From: Curtobacterium sp. VKM Ac-1395
GTDB taxonomy: Bacteria; Actinomycetota; Actinomycetes; Actinomycetales; Microbacteriaceae
Direction of reading: 5' to 3'
Length of the DNA stretch: 64,000 nucleotides
Assembly: GCF_015350975.1 (NCBI RefSeq)
Contig: NZ_JADKRX010000005.1
Location: 124,001 to 188,000 of the forward strand
The notes beneath the pieces were generated by a model, which saw only the letters and a program-made list of their open reading frames with translations, had not been told where the DNA came from and searched no databases. Position numbers and translations under genes: made by a program. Of this stretch, positions 18,048-29,080 are shown piece after piece. Position 1 is the stretch's first letter. Every line of letters starts with the position of its first letter.

Positions 18048-19199
18048 TCAGGAACGCGCGGCGTGCACCCGGTCGGTGAACGCGGCGTGCAGCGGGTGCT
18101 CCGCGTCCAGGCCCGTGATCTCGGACGCCACGTCGGCGTCCGCACGGTCGGAGGCGAGGAGCGCCTGCAGCTCGACGCTCTGCTCGTCGTCGGCGACGTC
18201 GAAGCGGAGCGCGGCACCCATGGCGTCGAGGAGCGCGACGGGCTCGGTGCCCTCCTCGGCCAGGGCGGCTGCCGGTGAGACGAACCGCTCGTCGCGGGAC
18301 AGCTTGCGGAGCGGCTGGCGGCCCACGCGCGTGACGGTGTCGGGCAGGTGCGGGTTCTCGAAGCGCGCGATGATCGCGGCCACGTAGGCGCGGTGCACCT
18401 CGGGGTCGAGCTCGTGACGACGGACGAGCAGGTCGCTCGTCTCGCCGAGCACCGACTCGAGCGCGGAGCGCACGGCGGGGATCGCGATCGCCTCGGAGAT
18501 CTTGTCCGCCCCGGCGAGGAAGCCGTGGTACGCGACGGTGGCGTGCCCGGTGTTCACCGTGAAGAGCTTCCGCTCGATGGACGCGGCGAGGCCGTCGACG
18601 TAGTGCGCGCCGGGGATCGCCGGCTCGGTGCCGTGGAACGGCGTCCGGTCGATGGCCCACTCGAAGTAGGTCTCGACGGTGACGTCGAGGCCGCCGCCCT
18701 CGGGCTGGGCCGGCACGATGCGGTCGACCGCGGTGTTCGCGAAGACGGCCTTGGCCAGGCTCGCGTCGCGGACGTCGGCGGGCAGGGCCTCGACGACGAA
18801 CTCGCGGAGACGGTCGGTCGCGTTCAGGGCGTTCTCGCACGCCATCACGGCGATCGGGGCTGCGTCGGCGTCGCGCTGCTGCAGCGCGGCGGCGATCACC
18901 GGTGCGATGAACTTCAGGACGTTCGGCCCGACGGCACAGGTGACGATGTCCGCCGTGGCGATCTCCGCGACGACGGCCGGCTCGTCCTGGGCGCTGTTGA
19001 GCGCACGGAAGTTCGTGACCTCGTGGTCCTGGGCACCGGTGCCGACCTCGTGCACGGTGTACGAGTCAGCGGCGGCGAGGGCGTCGATGACCGGGGCGGC
19101 GACGTCGGCGAAGACGACCTCGTAGCCGGCCTCGTGCAGCAGGAGCCCGACGAAGCCGCGGCCGATGTTGCCGGCGCCGAAGTGGACGGCGGTGCTCAC
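18048..19199 (-). CDS. mtlD: Mannitol-1-phosphate 5-dehydrogenase
   Basis: Oxidises mannitol-1-phosphate to fructose-6-phosphate with NAD+, linking mannitol uptake to glycolysis. The 383-residue protein begins with the Rossmann motif HFGAGNIGRGFVG. The polyol-dehydrogenase C-terminal domain follows, including the Lys-containing RKLFTVNTGHATVAYHG signature. The GTG start at 19199 shares four bases with the mtlF stop. Last gene of ptsI-mtlA-mtlF-mtlD. The palindromic repeat immediately downstream probably ends the transcript. Confidence 0.96.
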   Translation of the reverse strand: MSTAVHFGAGNIGRGFVGLLLHEAGYEVVFADVAAPVIDALAAADSYTVHEVGTGAQDHEVTNFRALNSAQDEPAVVAEIATADIVTCAVGPNVLKFIAPVIAAALQQRDADAAPIAVMACENALNATDRLREFVVEALPADVRDASLAKAVFANTAVDRIVPAQPEGGGLDVTVETYFEWAIDRTPFHGTEPAIPGAHYVDGLAASIERKLFTVNTGHATVAYHGFLAGADKISEAIAIPAVRSALESVLGETSDLLVRRHELDPEVHRAYVAAIIARFENPHLPDTVTRVGRQPLRKLSRDERFVSPAAALAEEGTEPVALLDAMGAALRFDVADDEQSVELQALLASDRADADVASEITGLDAEHPLHAAFTDRVHAARS

Positions 19200-19633
19200 T
19201 CGTTGACCTCACCGAGGATCGCGAGGATCGCGGCGGTGTCCGGGGCGTCCGTCAGCTTCTGGACCTCGTCCTCGTCGGAGAAGACGATCGCGATCTTCGA
19301 CAGGATGTCGAGGTGCTCGTTGTTGACGCCGGCGATGCCCACCACGAAGCGGACCTCGTTGCCGTCCCAGTCGATCGGCGCCGCGTAGCGGATGAACGAC
19401 AGGGCCGAGGACTTGATGGCGTCCTTCGCGTCGTTCGTGCCGTGCGGGATGGCGAGGAAGTTGCCCATGTACGTCGAGACGCTCTTCTCGCGCTCGAGCA
19501 TGGCCGGGTAGTAGTCGCCCGTGACCGCACCGGCGGCCTCGAGGATCTCGGCGGCCTCCTTCATCGCCTCCGACTTGGTCGGGGCGGTGTCCTCGGTGTG
19601 GATCCGGATCTGGCTCTCCTGCAGGACGGGCAT
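19196..19633 (-). CDS. mtlF: PTS mannitol transporter subunit IIA
   Basis: Cytoplasmic phosphocarrier that takes phosphate from HPr and passes it to the IIB domain of MtlA. 145 residues. The phosphorylated His is His64 in FLAIPHGTNDAK, matching the PTS EIIA type-2 signature. Start ATG 19633 has GAGGAGAACC just upstream; a longer reading into the intergenic hairpin is not conserved. It is coupled to mtlD by a four-base overlap and separated from mtlA by 155 nt containing a GC-rich hairpin. Confidence 0.95.
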   Translation of the reverse strand: MPVLQESQIRIHTEDTAPTKSEAMKEAAEILEAAGAVTGDYYPAMLEREKSVSTYMGNFLAIPHGTNDAKDAIKSSALSFIRYAAPIDWDGNEVRFVVGIAGVNNEHLDILSKIAIVFSDEDEVQKLTDAPDTAAILAILGEVNE

Positions 19634-19693
19634 CTGTGGTTCTCCTCGGTTCGTGGATGGACGCGTCGTGTTCGAGCGCTCCGTGGATGTGGA

Positions 19694-19719
19694 AGAGGGG
19701 GCGGTTGCCCGCCCCCTCT
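19694..19719 (-). terminator. Intercistronic hairpin between mtlA and mtlF
   Basis: Arms AGAGGGGGCGG (19694-19704) and its complement (19709-19719) around a four-base loop. It sits in the mtlA-mtlF gap of a co-directional operon, so it may set the ratio of membrane transporter to soluble proteins by partial termination or by stabilising processed mtlA mRNA. Confidence 0.6.
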
Positions 19720-19788
19720 CCATCGTGCACTTGCTGACTGGTCGTGGACCGGCCGGTGGATCGGGCCGCTGGACGGACCCGGTCGGTG

Positions 19789-21345
19789 TTACTGGTTCTT
19801 CAGCTGGTCGACGACCTGGTCGTACTGGGGTGCGTTCATGAAGTTGCCGACCGACACGTGCTGCGCGTTCGGGTTCTTCTGCTTGGCGCGGGGGGTCAGT
19901 TCCTCCTGCGTGATGATGAGGTCCTCGTCGCCTGACAGGTTCGCGATGGCCTTGTTGACGACGGTGACGCCCTCGATGCCGGCCTTCTTGATCTTGTTGC
20001 GGAGGACGCTCGCACCCATGGCGCTCGAGCCCATGCCGGCGTCGCAGGCGAAGACGACGTTCTCGACGCGCGTCGCGGTGGCGGTGCCGGAACCGACACC
20101 ACCGAAGGCGGCCTCGGTCTCCTCGTCGTTGCGGGGTGCGTTGTTGCCGAGCAGGCCCGAGGTCGCGGCGTTGACGTCGCGGCCCTTGTTCGCCTGGAGC
20201 TTGGCCATCGCGGCGCTCATGTCACCGGCGTTGCCGGCGGCGAGGTCGCGCTTGCGGGTGGCGATGAGGAAGAAGGACGCGACGGCGAAGGACACCGCGG
20301 CCGACAGGATCACCGAGAGGATGACGCCGAGGAAGCTGTTGCGCTCCGTGGCGCCGAGCACCGCGAAGATCGAGCCGGGCGACGCCGGGGCGACGAGGCC
20401 GGACTTGAAGGCGACGTTCGTGGCGACACCGGTCGCACCACCGAGGATGACGGCGATGAACAGGATCGGCTTCTGCAGCACGTACGGGAAGTAGATCTCG
20501 TGGATGCCACCGAAGAACTGGATGATGATCGCGCCGGGAGCGGTCGAGCGGGCGATGCCGACACCGAAGAAGGTGAAGGCGAGCAGGATGCCCAGGCCGG
20601 GGCCGGGGTTCGCCTCGAGCAGGAACAGGATGCTCTTGCCGGACTCCTGGACCTGCTGCGCGCCGAGCTGGTCGAGCACGCCGTGGTTGATCGCGTTGTT
20701 GAGGAAGAAGACCTTGGCGGGCTCGATGATGATGCTCGCGACGGGCAGCAGGGAGTGCTGCACGAGGAAGTTCACCGCGTCGCCGAGGCCCTCGGCGATG
20801 AGCTTGAACAGCGGGGCGAGCCAGAAGAAGCCGATCATCGCGAGACCGAAGCCGAGGATGCCGGCCGCGTAGTTGTTCACGAGCATCTCGAAGCCGGGCT
20901 TGATCTTGCCGTCCCAGATGCGGTCGACCTGCTTGATCAGGTAGGCGCCGAGCGGGCCACAGATCATCGCGCCGAGGATCATCGTCGTGCCGCTGGCACC
21001 GATGATGACGCCCATGGTCATGATCGACCCGACGACGGCGCCGCGGGTCTCGTAGACCATCCGGCCACCCTGGATCGCGATCGCGAGCGGGATGAGGTAG
21101 GTCAGGATCGGGCCGACGAGTCCGACGTTCGCCACGCCGTTCGTCTCACCGAAGCCGCCGAGGATGCCCACGGGCGTCCAGCCGGTCTCGATGAAGAAAG
21201 CGGTGATGATGCCCCACGCGATGAAGATCGCGATGTTGGGCATGACCATGCCGGAGAGGAACGTGCCGAACTTCTGAACGGCGACGCGTGCGCCACCCCG
21301 CGACTGGGCGGGGGCGTCTGGCGCTGCAACGGACGACGTTGTCAT
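19789..21345 (-). CDS. mtlA: PTS mannitol transporter subunit IICB
   Basis: Membrane permease that imports and phosphorylates mannitol. 518 residues: an N-terminal IIC domain with about eight hydrophobic segments (VQKFGTFLSGMVMPNIAIF; GGIHEIYFPYVLQKP, the substrate-binding region), a flexible linker, and a C-terminal IIB domain with phosphocysteine Cys434 in VVFACDAGMGSSAMGA. The IIA domain is absent and supplied by mtlF, the split arrangement common in Gram-positives. The ATG at 21345 was chosen because upstream in-frame sequence is Pro/Ala-rich and lies in the intergenic gap. A weak AGAAAG precedes it. Confidence 0.96.
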   Translation of the reverse strand: MTTSSVAAPDAPAQSRGGARVAVQKFGTFLSGMVMPNIAIFIAWGIITAFFIETGWTPVGILGGFGETNGVANVGLVGPILTYLIPLAIAIQGGRMVYETRGAVVGSIMTMGVIIGASGTTMILGAMICGPLGAYLIKQVDRIWDGKIKPGFEMLVNNYAAGILGFGLAMIGFFWLAPLFKLIAEGLGDAVNFLVQHSLLPVASIIIEPAKVFFLNNAINHGVLDQLGAQQVQESGKSILFLLEANPGPGLGILLAFTFFGVGIARSTAPGAIIIQFFGGIHEIYFPYVLQKPILFIAVILGGATGVATNVAFKSGLVAPASPGSIFAVLGATERNSFLGVILSVILSAAVSFAVASFFLIATRKRDLAAGNAGDMSAAMAKLQANKGRDVNAATSGLLGNNAPRNDEETEAAFGGVGSGTATATRVENVVFACDAGMGSSAMGASVLRNKIKKAGIEGVTVVNKAIANLSGDEDLIITQEELTPRAKQKNPNAQHVSVGNFMNAPQYDQVVDQLKNQ

Positions 21346-21436
21346 GTGCGGTGACTTTCTGTGTGGTGGTGCTGCTGCGTGGAGGGGACGGGTTGGTGCT
21401 GGGGGTGCTGGGTGCTGCGGGGTGGTGCTGGGTGGC

Positions 21437-23092
21437 TCAGGCGGCGTGCGCGGCCGCCGCGGCGGACTTCGCGGCCGCCGCCGTGGACGCGGCGAGTGCC
21501 GCCCGGGCCATCTCGCGGGCCTCGTCGAGGGTGTGCCTGCCGAGTTCGGCACGCACGTCGGCGAGGGCCGCGGGGGTCATGGAGAGGGTGGTGGCGCCGA
21601 GGCCGACGAGCACGACGGCGAGCAGCGGGTCGGCCGCCGCCTCACCGCAGATGCCGACGGCCTTGCCGGCGTCGGCACCGGCCGTGCCGAGCTGCGCGAC
21701 GAGGCGCAGGACGGCGGGGTGCCAGGGGTCCTGGTAGTTCGCGACGGTGCCGAGCATGCGGTCGGCGGCCATCGTGTACTGGGTCAGGTCGTTCGTGCCG
21801 ATGGACACGAAGTCGGCGGAGACGAAGACCTGCTCGGCCATCAGCGCGAGCGAGGGGACCTCGGCCATCACGCCGGCGGTGCGGATCCCGAGCTCGCGGG
21901 CCAGGTCGACGAAGTACTCGGTCTCCTCGGCGTCGGCGACCATCGGGGCCATCACCCAGAGGTCCGCCTCGGTCTCGGCGTCGGCCTGGGCGAGCGCGGT
22001 GAGCTGGTCGCGGAGCACCTCGGGGTGGTTCCGGAGCGCCCGGAGCCCGCGGCGGCCGAGCGCCGGGTTCTCCTCGTCCTTGTCGGTCAGGAACGGCAGC
22101 GGCTTGTCGGCACCGGCGTCGAGCGCCCGGACGACGACCTTCTTGCCCGGGAACGCGGCGAGGAGCTGGACGTACGAGGCCTTCTGCTCGTCGACCGTCG
22201 GCGCCTTCGGCGAGTCGAGGAAGAGGAACTCGGTGCGGAAGAGCCCCACGCCCTCCGCACCGAGAGCAACGGCGCCGGCGGCGTCGGCCGGGCTGCCGAG
22301 GTTGGCCAGCAGCGGCACGACGTGGCCGTCGGCGAGTGCCCCGGCGGTCAACGGAGCAGCGGCGGCGGCGAGGCGGTCGGCGATGCGCTGCTCGACGTCG
22401 GCGACGAGCTCGGCGGAGGGCTCGGTGACGACGGTGCCGGCTGCGGCGTCGACGACGACGACCTGCCCGTCGGTGAGGTCGTCCGCGCCGGTGACGCCGA
22501 CGATGGCGGTGATGCCCTTGGCGCGGGCGAGGATCGCGGTGTGCGAGGTCGGGCCGCCGTCACGGGTGACGAGCGCGAGGACCTTCTCGAGGTCGAGGAG
22601 TGCGGTGTCGGCCGGGGCGAGGTCGCGGGCGACGAGCACGAAGGGGGTGTCCGACTCGGGGACGCCCGGGGCGTGCACCCCGCGGAGCTTGGCGACGATG
22701 CGCTGGGCGACGTCGTCGAGGTCGGCGGCACGCTCCCCCATGTAGCCGCCCATGCCGACGAGCAGGTCGCGGAACTGCGCGAAGGCCTCGTACACGGCGC
22801 GTTCGGCGTTCGTGCCGCCGTCGATGCGGGTGTGCACGTCGTCGAGGAGGGTGGGGTCCTGCGCCATCAGCGCCTGGGCCTCGAGCACGGCCTGGGCGTC
22901 GCCGCCGGCGAGCTGTCCGCGCTTGGTGAGGTCTTCGGCCACCGCGGCGAGCGCTGCGTGCACGGCCTGCTTGGCGTCGTCCGACGAGCCCTCGAGCGGT
23001 GCGGTCGACGGTTCGCCGAGCGGGTCCGCCATCCGGAGCACGGTGCCGTGGGCAACGCCTCGGCCGACGCCGGTTCCGAGCAGTTCGGACAT
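21437..23092 (-). CDS. ptsI: Phosphoenolpyruvate-protein phosphotransferase (PTS enzyme I)
   Basis: Transfers phosphate from PEP to HPr, the first step for all PTS sugars. 551 residues. The active-site His is His184 in GGPTSHTAILAR. The PEP-binding barrel contains GVGLFRTEFLFL, the metal-binding region around GIRTAGVMAEVPS, and SIGTNDLTQYTMAADR with the catalytic Cys in GICGEAAAD. The last 20 residues are an odd Ala/Lys-rich tail. ATG 23092 has an AAGGAG site. It heads the leftward mannitol operon, so general and mannitol-specific PTS genes are probably co-transcribed. Confidence 0.97.
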   Translation of the reverse strand: MSELLGTGVGRGVAHGTVLRMADPLGEPSTAPLEGSSDDAKQAVHAALAAVAEDLTKRGQLAGGDAQAVLEAQALMAQDPTLLDDVHTRIDGGTNAERAVYEAFAQFRDLLVGMGGYMGERAADLDDVAQRIVAKLRGVHAPGVPESDTPFVLVARDLAPADTALLDLEKVLALVTRDGGPTSHTAILARAKGITAIVGVTGADDLTDGQVVVVDAAAGTVVTEPSAELVADVEQRIADRLAAAAAPLTAGALADGHVVPLLANLGSPADAAGAVALGAEGVGLFRTEFLFLDSPKAPTVDEQKASYVQLLAAFPGKKVVVRALDAGADKPLPFLTDKDEENPALGRRGLRALRNHPEVLRDQLTALAQADAETEADLWVMAPMVADAEETEYFVDLARELGIRTAGVMAEVPSLALMAEQVFVSADFVSIGTNDLTQYTMAADRMLGTVANYQDPWHPAVLRLVAQLGTAGADAGKAVGICGEAAADPLLAVVLVGLGATTLSMTPAALADVRAELGRHTLDEAREMARAALAASTAAAAKSAAAAAHAA

Positions 23093-23184
23093 TCGAGACT
23101 CCTTCATCTCACACGCGCTTGCGGTGGGGTGGTTCAGTTCGGTGCACAGCGACACGAACGGACCACGCCCGTGCGGCTTGGAGC

Positions 23185-23248
23185 ACCATACCTCGATCCG
23201 CGTTGACAAACAAACACATCCGGGGATAAAAATGCACAAACAGATGCC
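23185..23248. promoter_or_regulatory. Overlapping divergent promoters with CAAACA repeats (ptsI / deoR)
   Basis: Rightward: TTGACA (23203-23208), 17 bp, ATAAAA (23226-23231). Leftward: TTGTTT (23213-23208), 17 bp, TATGGT (23190-23185). The two -35 regions overlap. ACAAACAAACAC (23206-23217) and CACAAACAG (23235-23243) place repeated TGTTTG/CAAACA half-sites over or beside both promoters. These are plausible operators for the adjacent DeoR-type regulator, which would then control both the PTS operon and itself. Confidence 0.6.
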
Positions 23249-23385
23249 CGTTTCGGTCTGACCTGCCCCCACGTCGGGCGTCGGTCGCCGCGCACGCATC
23301 CGTCCGTGTCCGTTCTGCTCCGAAGTGGTCAGTTCTGCTCCGAAGTCGTCAGACGGACGCCGTCACCACGAGACCCCGAGGTCCG

Positions 23386-24156
23386 ATGTACGCACCAGAG
23401 CGCCACCAGCGCATCGTCGAGCAGGCCCGTGCCGCGGGCCGCGTCGACGTCAAGGACCTCGCCGAGCTCCTCGAGGTCACGCCGGAGACCATCCGGCGCG
23501 ACCTCACCTCCCTCGAGCGCCGCGGACTCGTCCGGCGTGCCCACGGCGGTGCGATCCCCGTCGAGCGGATCACCCTGCACCCGGGCGTCGGCGACCGCGG
23601 CGGCATCAACCAGCCGGAGAAGATGGTGATCGCCGAAGCCGCGCTCGAGGAGCTGCCCGAGAACGGCTCGGTCATGATCGACGCCGGCACGTCGACGATC
23701 TGCCTCGCCGAGATGCTGCCGACCGACCGCGGGCTCACCGTCGTCACGCACTCGCTGCCGGTGGCGATGGCCGTCGCGAACCGCCCGGGCATCGACCTGC
23801 ACCTGCTCGGCGGGAACATCCGCAGCGACTCGCTCGCCGGCGTCGGCACGTGGACGCACCAGCTCATCGGGATGGTCAGCGTGGACGTGGCCTTCATCAG
23901 CATCAACGGCATCACGCCCGAGCGCGGCCTGACCACGCACAACATGGCCGAGGCAGCCGTGAAGTCCGCGATGATCAAGGCCGCCAGACGGAGCATCCTG
24001 CTCGCCGACCACACGAAGTTCGGTCGCGAGGAGTTCGGCCGCGTCGCCCCGCTCGCCGCGATCGACACGATCATCACCGACCCCGCCGTCAACCTCGACC
24101 TGGTCCGCGAGGTCGAGGCCGCCGGCGCCGAGGTGTTCTGGCCCGGCCGGTCCTGA
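23386..24156 (+). CDS. DeoR/GlpR-family transcriptional regulator
   Basis: 256-residue sugar-metabolism repressor. N-terminal DeoR winged helix (residues 3-57): RHQRIVEQARAAGRVDVKDL, ETIRRDLTSLERRGLVRRAHGGA. The C-terminal sugar-phosphate-sensing DeoRC domain has the isomerase-like motifs IDAGTST and LLADHTKFG. It lies between ptsI and ptsH, divergent from ptsI over a shared promoter, so it most likely represses PTS genes and is induced by a sugar phosphate, as SugR does in corynebacteria (known family role; target assignment is inference). Confidence 0.9.
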   Translation: MYAPERHQRIVEQARAAGRVDVKDLAELLEVTPETIRRDLTSLERRGLVRRAHGGAIPVERITLHPGVGDRGGINQPEKMVIAEAALEELPENGSVMIDAGTSTICLAEMLPTDRGLTVVTHSLPVAMAVANRPGIDLHLLGGNIRSDSLAGVGTWTHQLIGMVSVDVAFISINGITPERGLTTHNMAEAAVKSAMIKAARRSILLADHTKFGREEFGRVAPLAAIDTIITDPAVNLDLVREVEAAGAEVFWPGRS

Positions 24157-24222
24157 CCGTCGGTCTCCCCCAACCACCGGCTCGCTAGCATGGGCCGACC
24201 ATCCCGTCGAAGGAGTTCATCG

Positions 24223-24495
24223 ATGTCCGAAGCCACCCGCACCGTCACCGTCGCCAGCGGATCCGGTCTGCACGCCCGCCCGGCGTCGCTGTTCGTCCAG
24301 AGCGTCACCGCGTCCGGGCACCAGGTCACGATCAACAAGGGCGAGAAGTCGGCCAACGCCGGCAGCATCCTCGGTCTGCTCGGCCTCGGGGTCGAGAACG
24401 GCGACGAGGTCACGCTGACCGTGACCGGCGACGACGCCGAGACCACGGCCGACAGCCTGGTCGAGTTCCTGAAGACGGACCACGACGCGGCCTGA
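24223..24495 (+). CDS. ptsH: Phosphocarrier protein HPr
   Basis: Shuttles phosphate from enzyme I to sugar-specific IIA proteins. 90 residues. The active His is His18 in GSGLHARPASLFVQ. Ser48 in NAGSILGLLGLGV occupies the regulatory serine position. The ATG at 24223 has AAGGAG at 24210-24215; TAGCAT (24185-24190) is a probable -10, so it has its own leadered promoter downstream of the DeoR gene. A palindromic terminator-like repeat follows. Confidence 0.96.
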   Translation: MSEATRTVTVASGSGLHARPASLFVQSVTASGHQVTINKGEKSANAGSILGLLGLGVENGDEVTLTVTGDDAETTADSLVEFLKTDHDAA

Positions 24496-24534
24496 CCGCA
24501 CTGGTCGCGGTGACCGCGACCTGCGTCGCCGACG

Positions 24535-24566
24535 GGAGGCCCGGTGCCAGCTGGCACCGGGCCTCC
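24535..24566. repeat. Palindromic repeat, copy 2 (32 bp perfect)
   Basis: Shares the core GGAGGCCCGGTGCCAG and its inverse with the copies at 17991 and 30506, but the right flank after CCTCC diverges, shortening the stem. It lies 40 nt after ptsH and before xthA, both rightward, fitting a ptsH terminator. Confidence 0.88.
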
Positions 24567-24622
24567 AGTGCGCGCGCACCCGCGTCCGCAGGCTGTCGGC
24601 CACCGCCGATAAGGTGTCCTGC

Positions 24623-26514
<1,892 letters not shown>

Positions 26515-26515
26515 C

Positions 26516-27115
26516 GTGCTCCCCGTCACGCTCGCGTCCGACCGGGTCCGCCTGGACGTCCCGACCCGCTCCGACACCGTCGCGATCACCGAGGGCTGCC
26601 AGGACCCGGAGGTGGTGCGGTGGACGACCGTTCCCACGCCGTACCGCCCGCAGGACGCCGCCGCCTTCGTGGACGCGCTCGTCGGACCGGGGTGGGCGTC
26701 CGACCGCGAGTACACCTGGGCGATCCGTCGAACGGGCTCGATCTGGCTCGAGGGCGTGATCTCGTACCGCACGGCCCACCGTGACCTCGGCTTCTGGCTC
26801 GCACCCGGTGCCCGCGGGCAGGGGCTCGTGCACGACGCCGTCGCGCTGGTCGTCGACTGGGCCTTCGACCGTGGCGCGCCCGACGTGTACTGGGAGTGCT
26901 ACGTCGGCAACGTGGCCTCGGCGAGTGTCGCCCGGCGTGCGGGCTTCGCGTACACGGGCACCGGCAGCGCGAACATCCCCGGCCGGGACGGCTCCCCCAC
27001 GTCGGCGTGGAAGGGACTCCGTCGTGCCGACGGCACCCAGGCGTCCGACCTGCCGTGGCCGTCCGAGTCGTACGCTCCGGGTGATGCCCCAGGGGCCGTC
27101 CCGACGTCCCGGTAG
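26516..27115 (+). CDS. GNAT-family N-acetyltransferase (RimJ/RimL-like)
   Basis: 199-residue acetyltransferase from a GTG at 26516, two bases after the trpS stop. The N-terminal LASDRVRLDVPTRSD resembles RimJ/RimL family starts. The acetyl-CoA loop is seen as FWLAPGARGQGLVHDAVALVVDWAF, followed by NVASASVARRAGFAYTG. Substrates in the family range from ribosomal protein N-termini to small amines; none can be assigned. The coupled position suggests co-expression with trpS without proving shared function. Confidence 0.83.
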   Translation: MLPVTLASDRVRLDVPTRSDTVAITEGCQDPEVVRWTTVPTPYRPQDAAAFVDALVGPGWASDREYTWAIRRTGSIWLEGVISYRTAHRDLGFWLAPGARGQGLVHDAVALVVDWAFDRGAPDVYWECYVGNVASASVARRAGFAYTGTGSANIPGRDGSPTSAWKGLRRADGTQASDLPWPSESYAPGDAPGAVPTSR

Positions 27116-27124
27116 TCTCGGCTC

Positions 27125-28243
27125 GTGAACAGCAGGTCAGTGTCGGAGGGACCCGACGGGTCCGTGTCGGAGACCGAGGTGCGGGCCATGCGCCGGGCGC
27201 TCGAGCTCGCCGCGCTCGGTCCCGCGCTCGGCGACCACGCCCGCGTCGGCGCCGTCGTGCTCGCCCCCGACGGCACCACCATCGCCGAGGGCCACCACCG
27301 TGGCGCCGGCACCGCGCACGCCGAGGTCGACGCCCTCTCACAGCTCACGCCGGAGCAGCAGCGCGGGGCGACGGTCGTCGTCACCCTCGAACCCTGCGAC
27401 CACGTCGGTCGCACCGGCCCGTGCTCCGTCGCGCTCATCGAGGCCGACGTCGCCCGGGTCGTCTACGCCATCGACGACCCGGGGCCGGCGGTGCACGGCG
27501 GTGCCGACCGTCTCCGTGCCGCCGGGGTCGACGTGGTCTCCGGCGTCCTCGCCGACCAGGCGACCGCGTTCCTCGAGCGGTGGCTCACGTCGGTCCGTCT
27601 GGGTCGTCCGTGGGTGACCGTGAAGTGGGCGTCGAGTCTCGACGGCCGGGCCGCGGCAGCCGACGGGTCGAGCAGGTGGATCACCGGCGCCGCCGCGCGC
27701 CAGCACGTCCACGAGCAGCGCGCCGCCCACGACGCGATCCTCGTCGGCACCGGCACCGTCCTCGCCGACGACGCGTCCCTGACCGCCCGCGGTGACGCCG
27801 GCGAGCTCCTCGCCGACCAGCCGCTCGCGGTGGTGCTCGGCGACCGCGACGTCCCGGCCGACGCCGCCGTCCGCCGCCACCCGCGCGGGTTCCTGCAGCT
27901 CCCCGGACACGACCCGCACCGGGCGCTCCAGGCCCTCGCCGCCGAGGGCATCCGCACCGTCCTCGTCGAGGGCGGCCCCACCGTCGCGTCGGCGTTCATC
28001 GCCGCAGGACTCGTCGACGAGGTGCTGGCCTACGTCGCCCCCGTGCTGCTCGGCGGCCCCCGGGTCGCCCTCGGGGACATCGGCGTGGGAAGCATGCAGG
28101 AACGTCTGCGGTTGGACGTACTATCGACCACCAGCCTCGGCCCCGACCTGCTGGTGCGTGCACGACCGATCCCCGCGGCCACACAGCGGCAGCCCGGACA
28201 GCACGCAGACGACGGGGCCCGTACCGACCGGAGCACCACATGA
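27125..28243 (+). CDS. ribD: Bifunctional riboflavin deaminase-reductase
   Basis: Second and third steps of riboflavin synthesis. The deaminase domain (about residues 17-145) has zinc ligands in HAEVDA (His65, Glu67) and EPCDHVGRTGPC (Cys91, Cys100). The reductase domain (about 150-350) has VTVKWASSLDGRAAAADGSSRWITG and VLVEGGPTVASAF. The usual Asn-Pro before the first strand reads GDHARVGAVVL, a local divergence. Starts at GTG 27125, six bases after TAGTCT, so leaderless; no FMN riboswitch fits in the 9-nt gap. The 3' end overlaps ribA by four bases. Confidence 0.93.
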   Translation: MNSRSVSEGPDGSVSETEVRAMRRALELAALGPALGDHARVGAVVLAPDGTTIAEGHHRGAGTAHAEVDALSQLTPEQQRGATVVVTLEPCDHVGRTGPCSVALIEADVARVVYAIDDPGPAVHGGADRLRAAGVDVVSGVLADQATAFLERWLTSVRLGRPWVTVKWASSLDGRAAAADGSSRWITGAAARQHVHEQRAAHDAILVGTGTVLADDASLTARGDAGELLADQPLAVVLGDRDVPADAAVRRHPRGFLQLPGHDPHRALQALAAEGIRTVLVEGGPTVASAFIAAGLVDEVLAYVAPVLLGGPRVALGDIGVGSMQERLRLDVLSTTSLGPDLLVRARPIPAATQRQPGQHADDGARTDRSTT

Positions 28244-28896
28244 CCGACGCCCTGACATCCCCCACCCCGGGCAGTCCGGTCCGGTTCGAAGTCGCGACGA
28301 AGGTGCCGACGACCCACGGCACGTTCGAGATGCGCGCCTACCACGACCTGGTGACCGGAGCGGAGCACGTCGCGATCATCGGCGCGCTCCCGGACGGCTC
28401 CGCCCCGAAGGACGGCGCCCTGGTGCGCGTGCACTCCGAGTGCCTGACCGGCGAGGCCTTCGGCTCGCTGAAGTGCGAGTGCGGCCCCCAGCTCGACGCC
28501 GCGCTCGACACCATCGCGGCCGAGGGCGGCGTGGTCGTCTACCTCCGTGGGCACGAGGGCCGTGGCATCGGCCTGGTGAACAAGCTCAAGGCCTACCGCC
28601 TGCAGGAGGACGGCCTCGACACCCTCGACGCCAACCTCGCGCTCGGCCTGCCCGCCGACTCCCGCGCCTACGGCGGAGCCGCCGGCATCCTCACCGAGCT
28701 CGGGATCGGCCGCGTCCGGCTGCTGTCGAACAACCCGGAGAAGCGCCGGCAGCTCGAGGAGCACGGCATCACGGTCGACGGCCTCGTGCCGCTCGTCGTC
28801 GGCATCTCCGCGCAGAACGCCGGCTATCTCGACACCAAGCGCGACCGGATGGGCCACCAGCTCCCCGCGCACCTCGAGGCCGGCGCACACAACTGA
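28240..28896 (+). CDS. ribA: GTP cyclohydrolase II
   Basis: Opens GTP to 2,5-diamino-6-ribosylamino-pyrimidinone phosphate, the first riboflavin step. 218 residues. Zinc ligands are Cys68, Cys79 and Cys81 in SECLTGEAFGSLKCECG. The GTP-binding and catalytic motif YLRGHEGRGIGLVNKLKAY is followed by LLSNNPEKRRQLEEHG. This is the stand-alone form without the fused DHBP synthase (RibB) domain. ATG 28240 overlaps the ribD stop (ATGA). ribE and ribH are not nearby. Confidence 0.95.
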   Translation: MTDALTSPTPGSPVRFEVATKVPTTHGTFEMRAYHDLVTGAEHVAIIGALPDGSAPKDGALVRVHSECLTGEAFGSLKCECGPQLDAALDTIAAEGGVVVYLRGHEGRGIGLVNKLKAYRLQEDGLDTLDANLALGLPADSRAYGGAAGILTELGIGRVRLLSNNPEKRRQLEEHGITVDGLVPLVVGISAQNAGYLDTKRDRMGHQLPAHLEAGAHN

Positions 28897-29080
28897 CCGC
28901 TCGCCCGTCGTGGGGCGGATTCGCAGGTCGGTGGTGGCGGACATAGACTGGTCCTTCCGTCACGAGCGGTCCACCACCTCCCGAGCGCACCCGTCGGTCA
29001 CCGCCCACCACGCGGCCCACACGGTGTCCGCCGTTCGGCACAGCCGCGCCCGGTCCGGGCGCTCTGCACGGAGAACGACC

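Noticed and set aside
27116..27124. FMN riboswitch upstream of ribD
   Set aside because: Only nine bases separate the preceding gene from ribD and a -10 is present, leaving no room for an aptamer.
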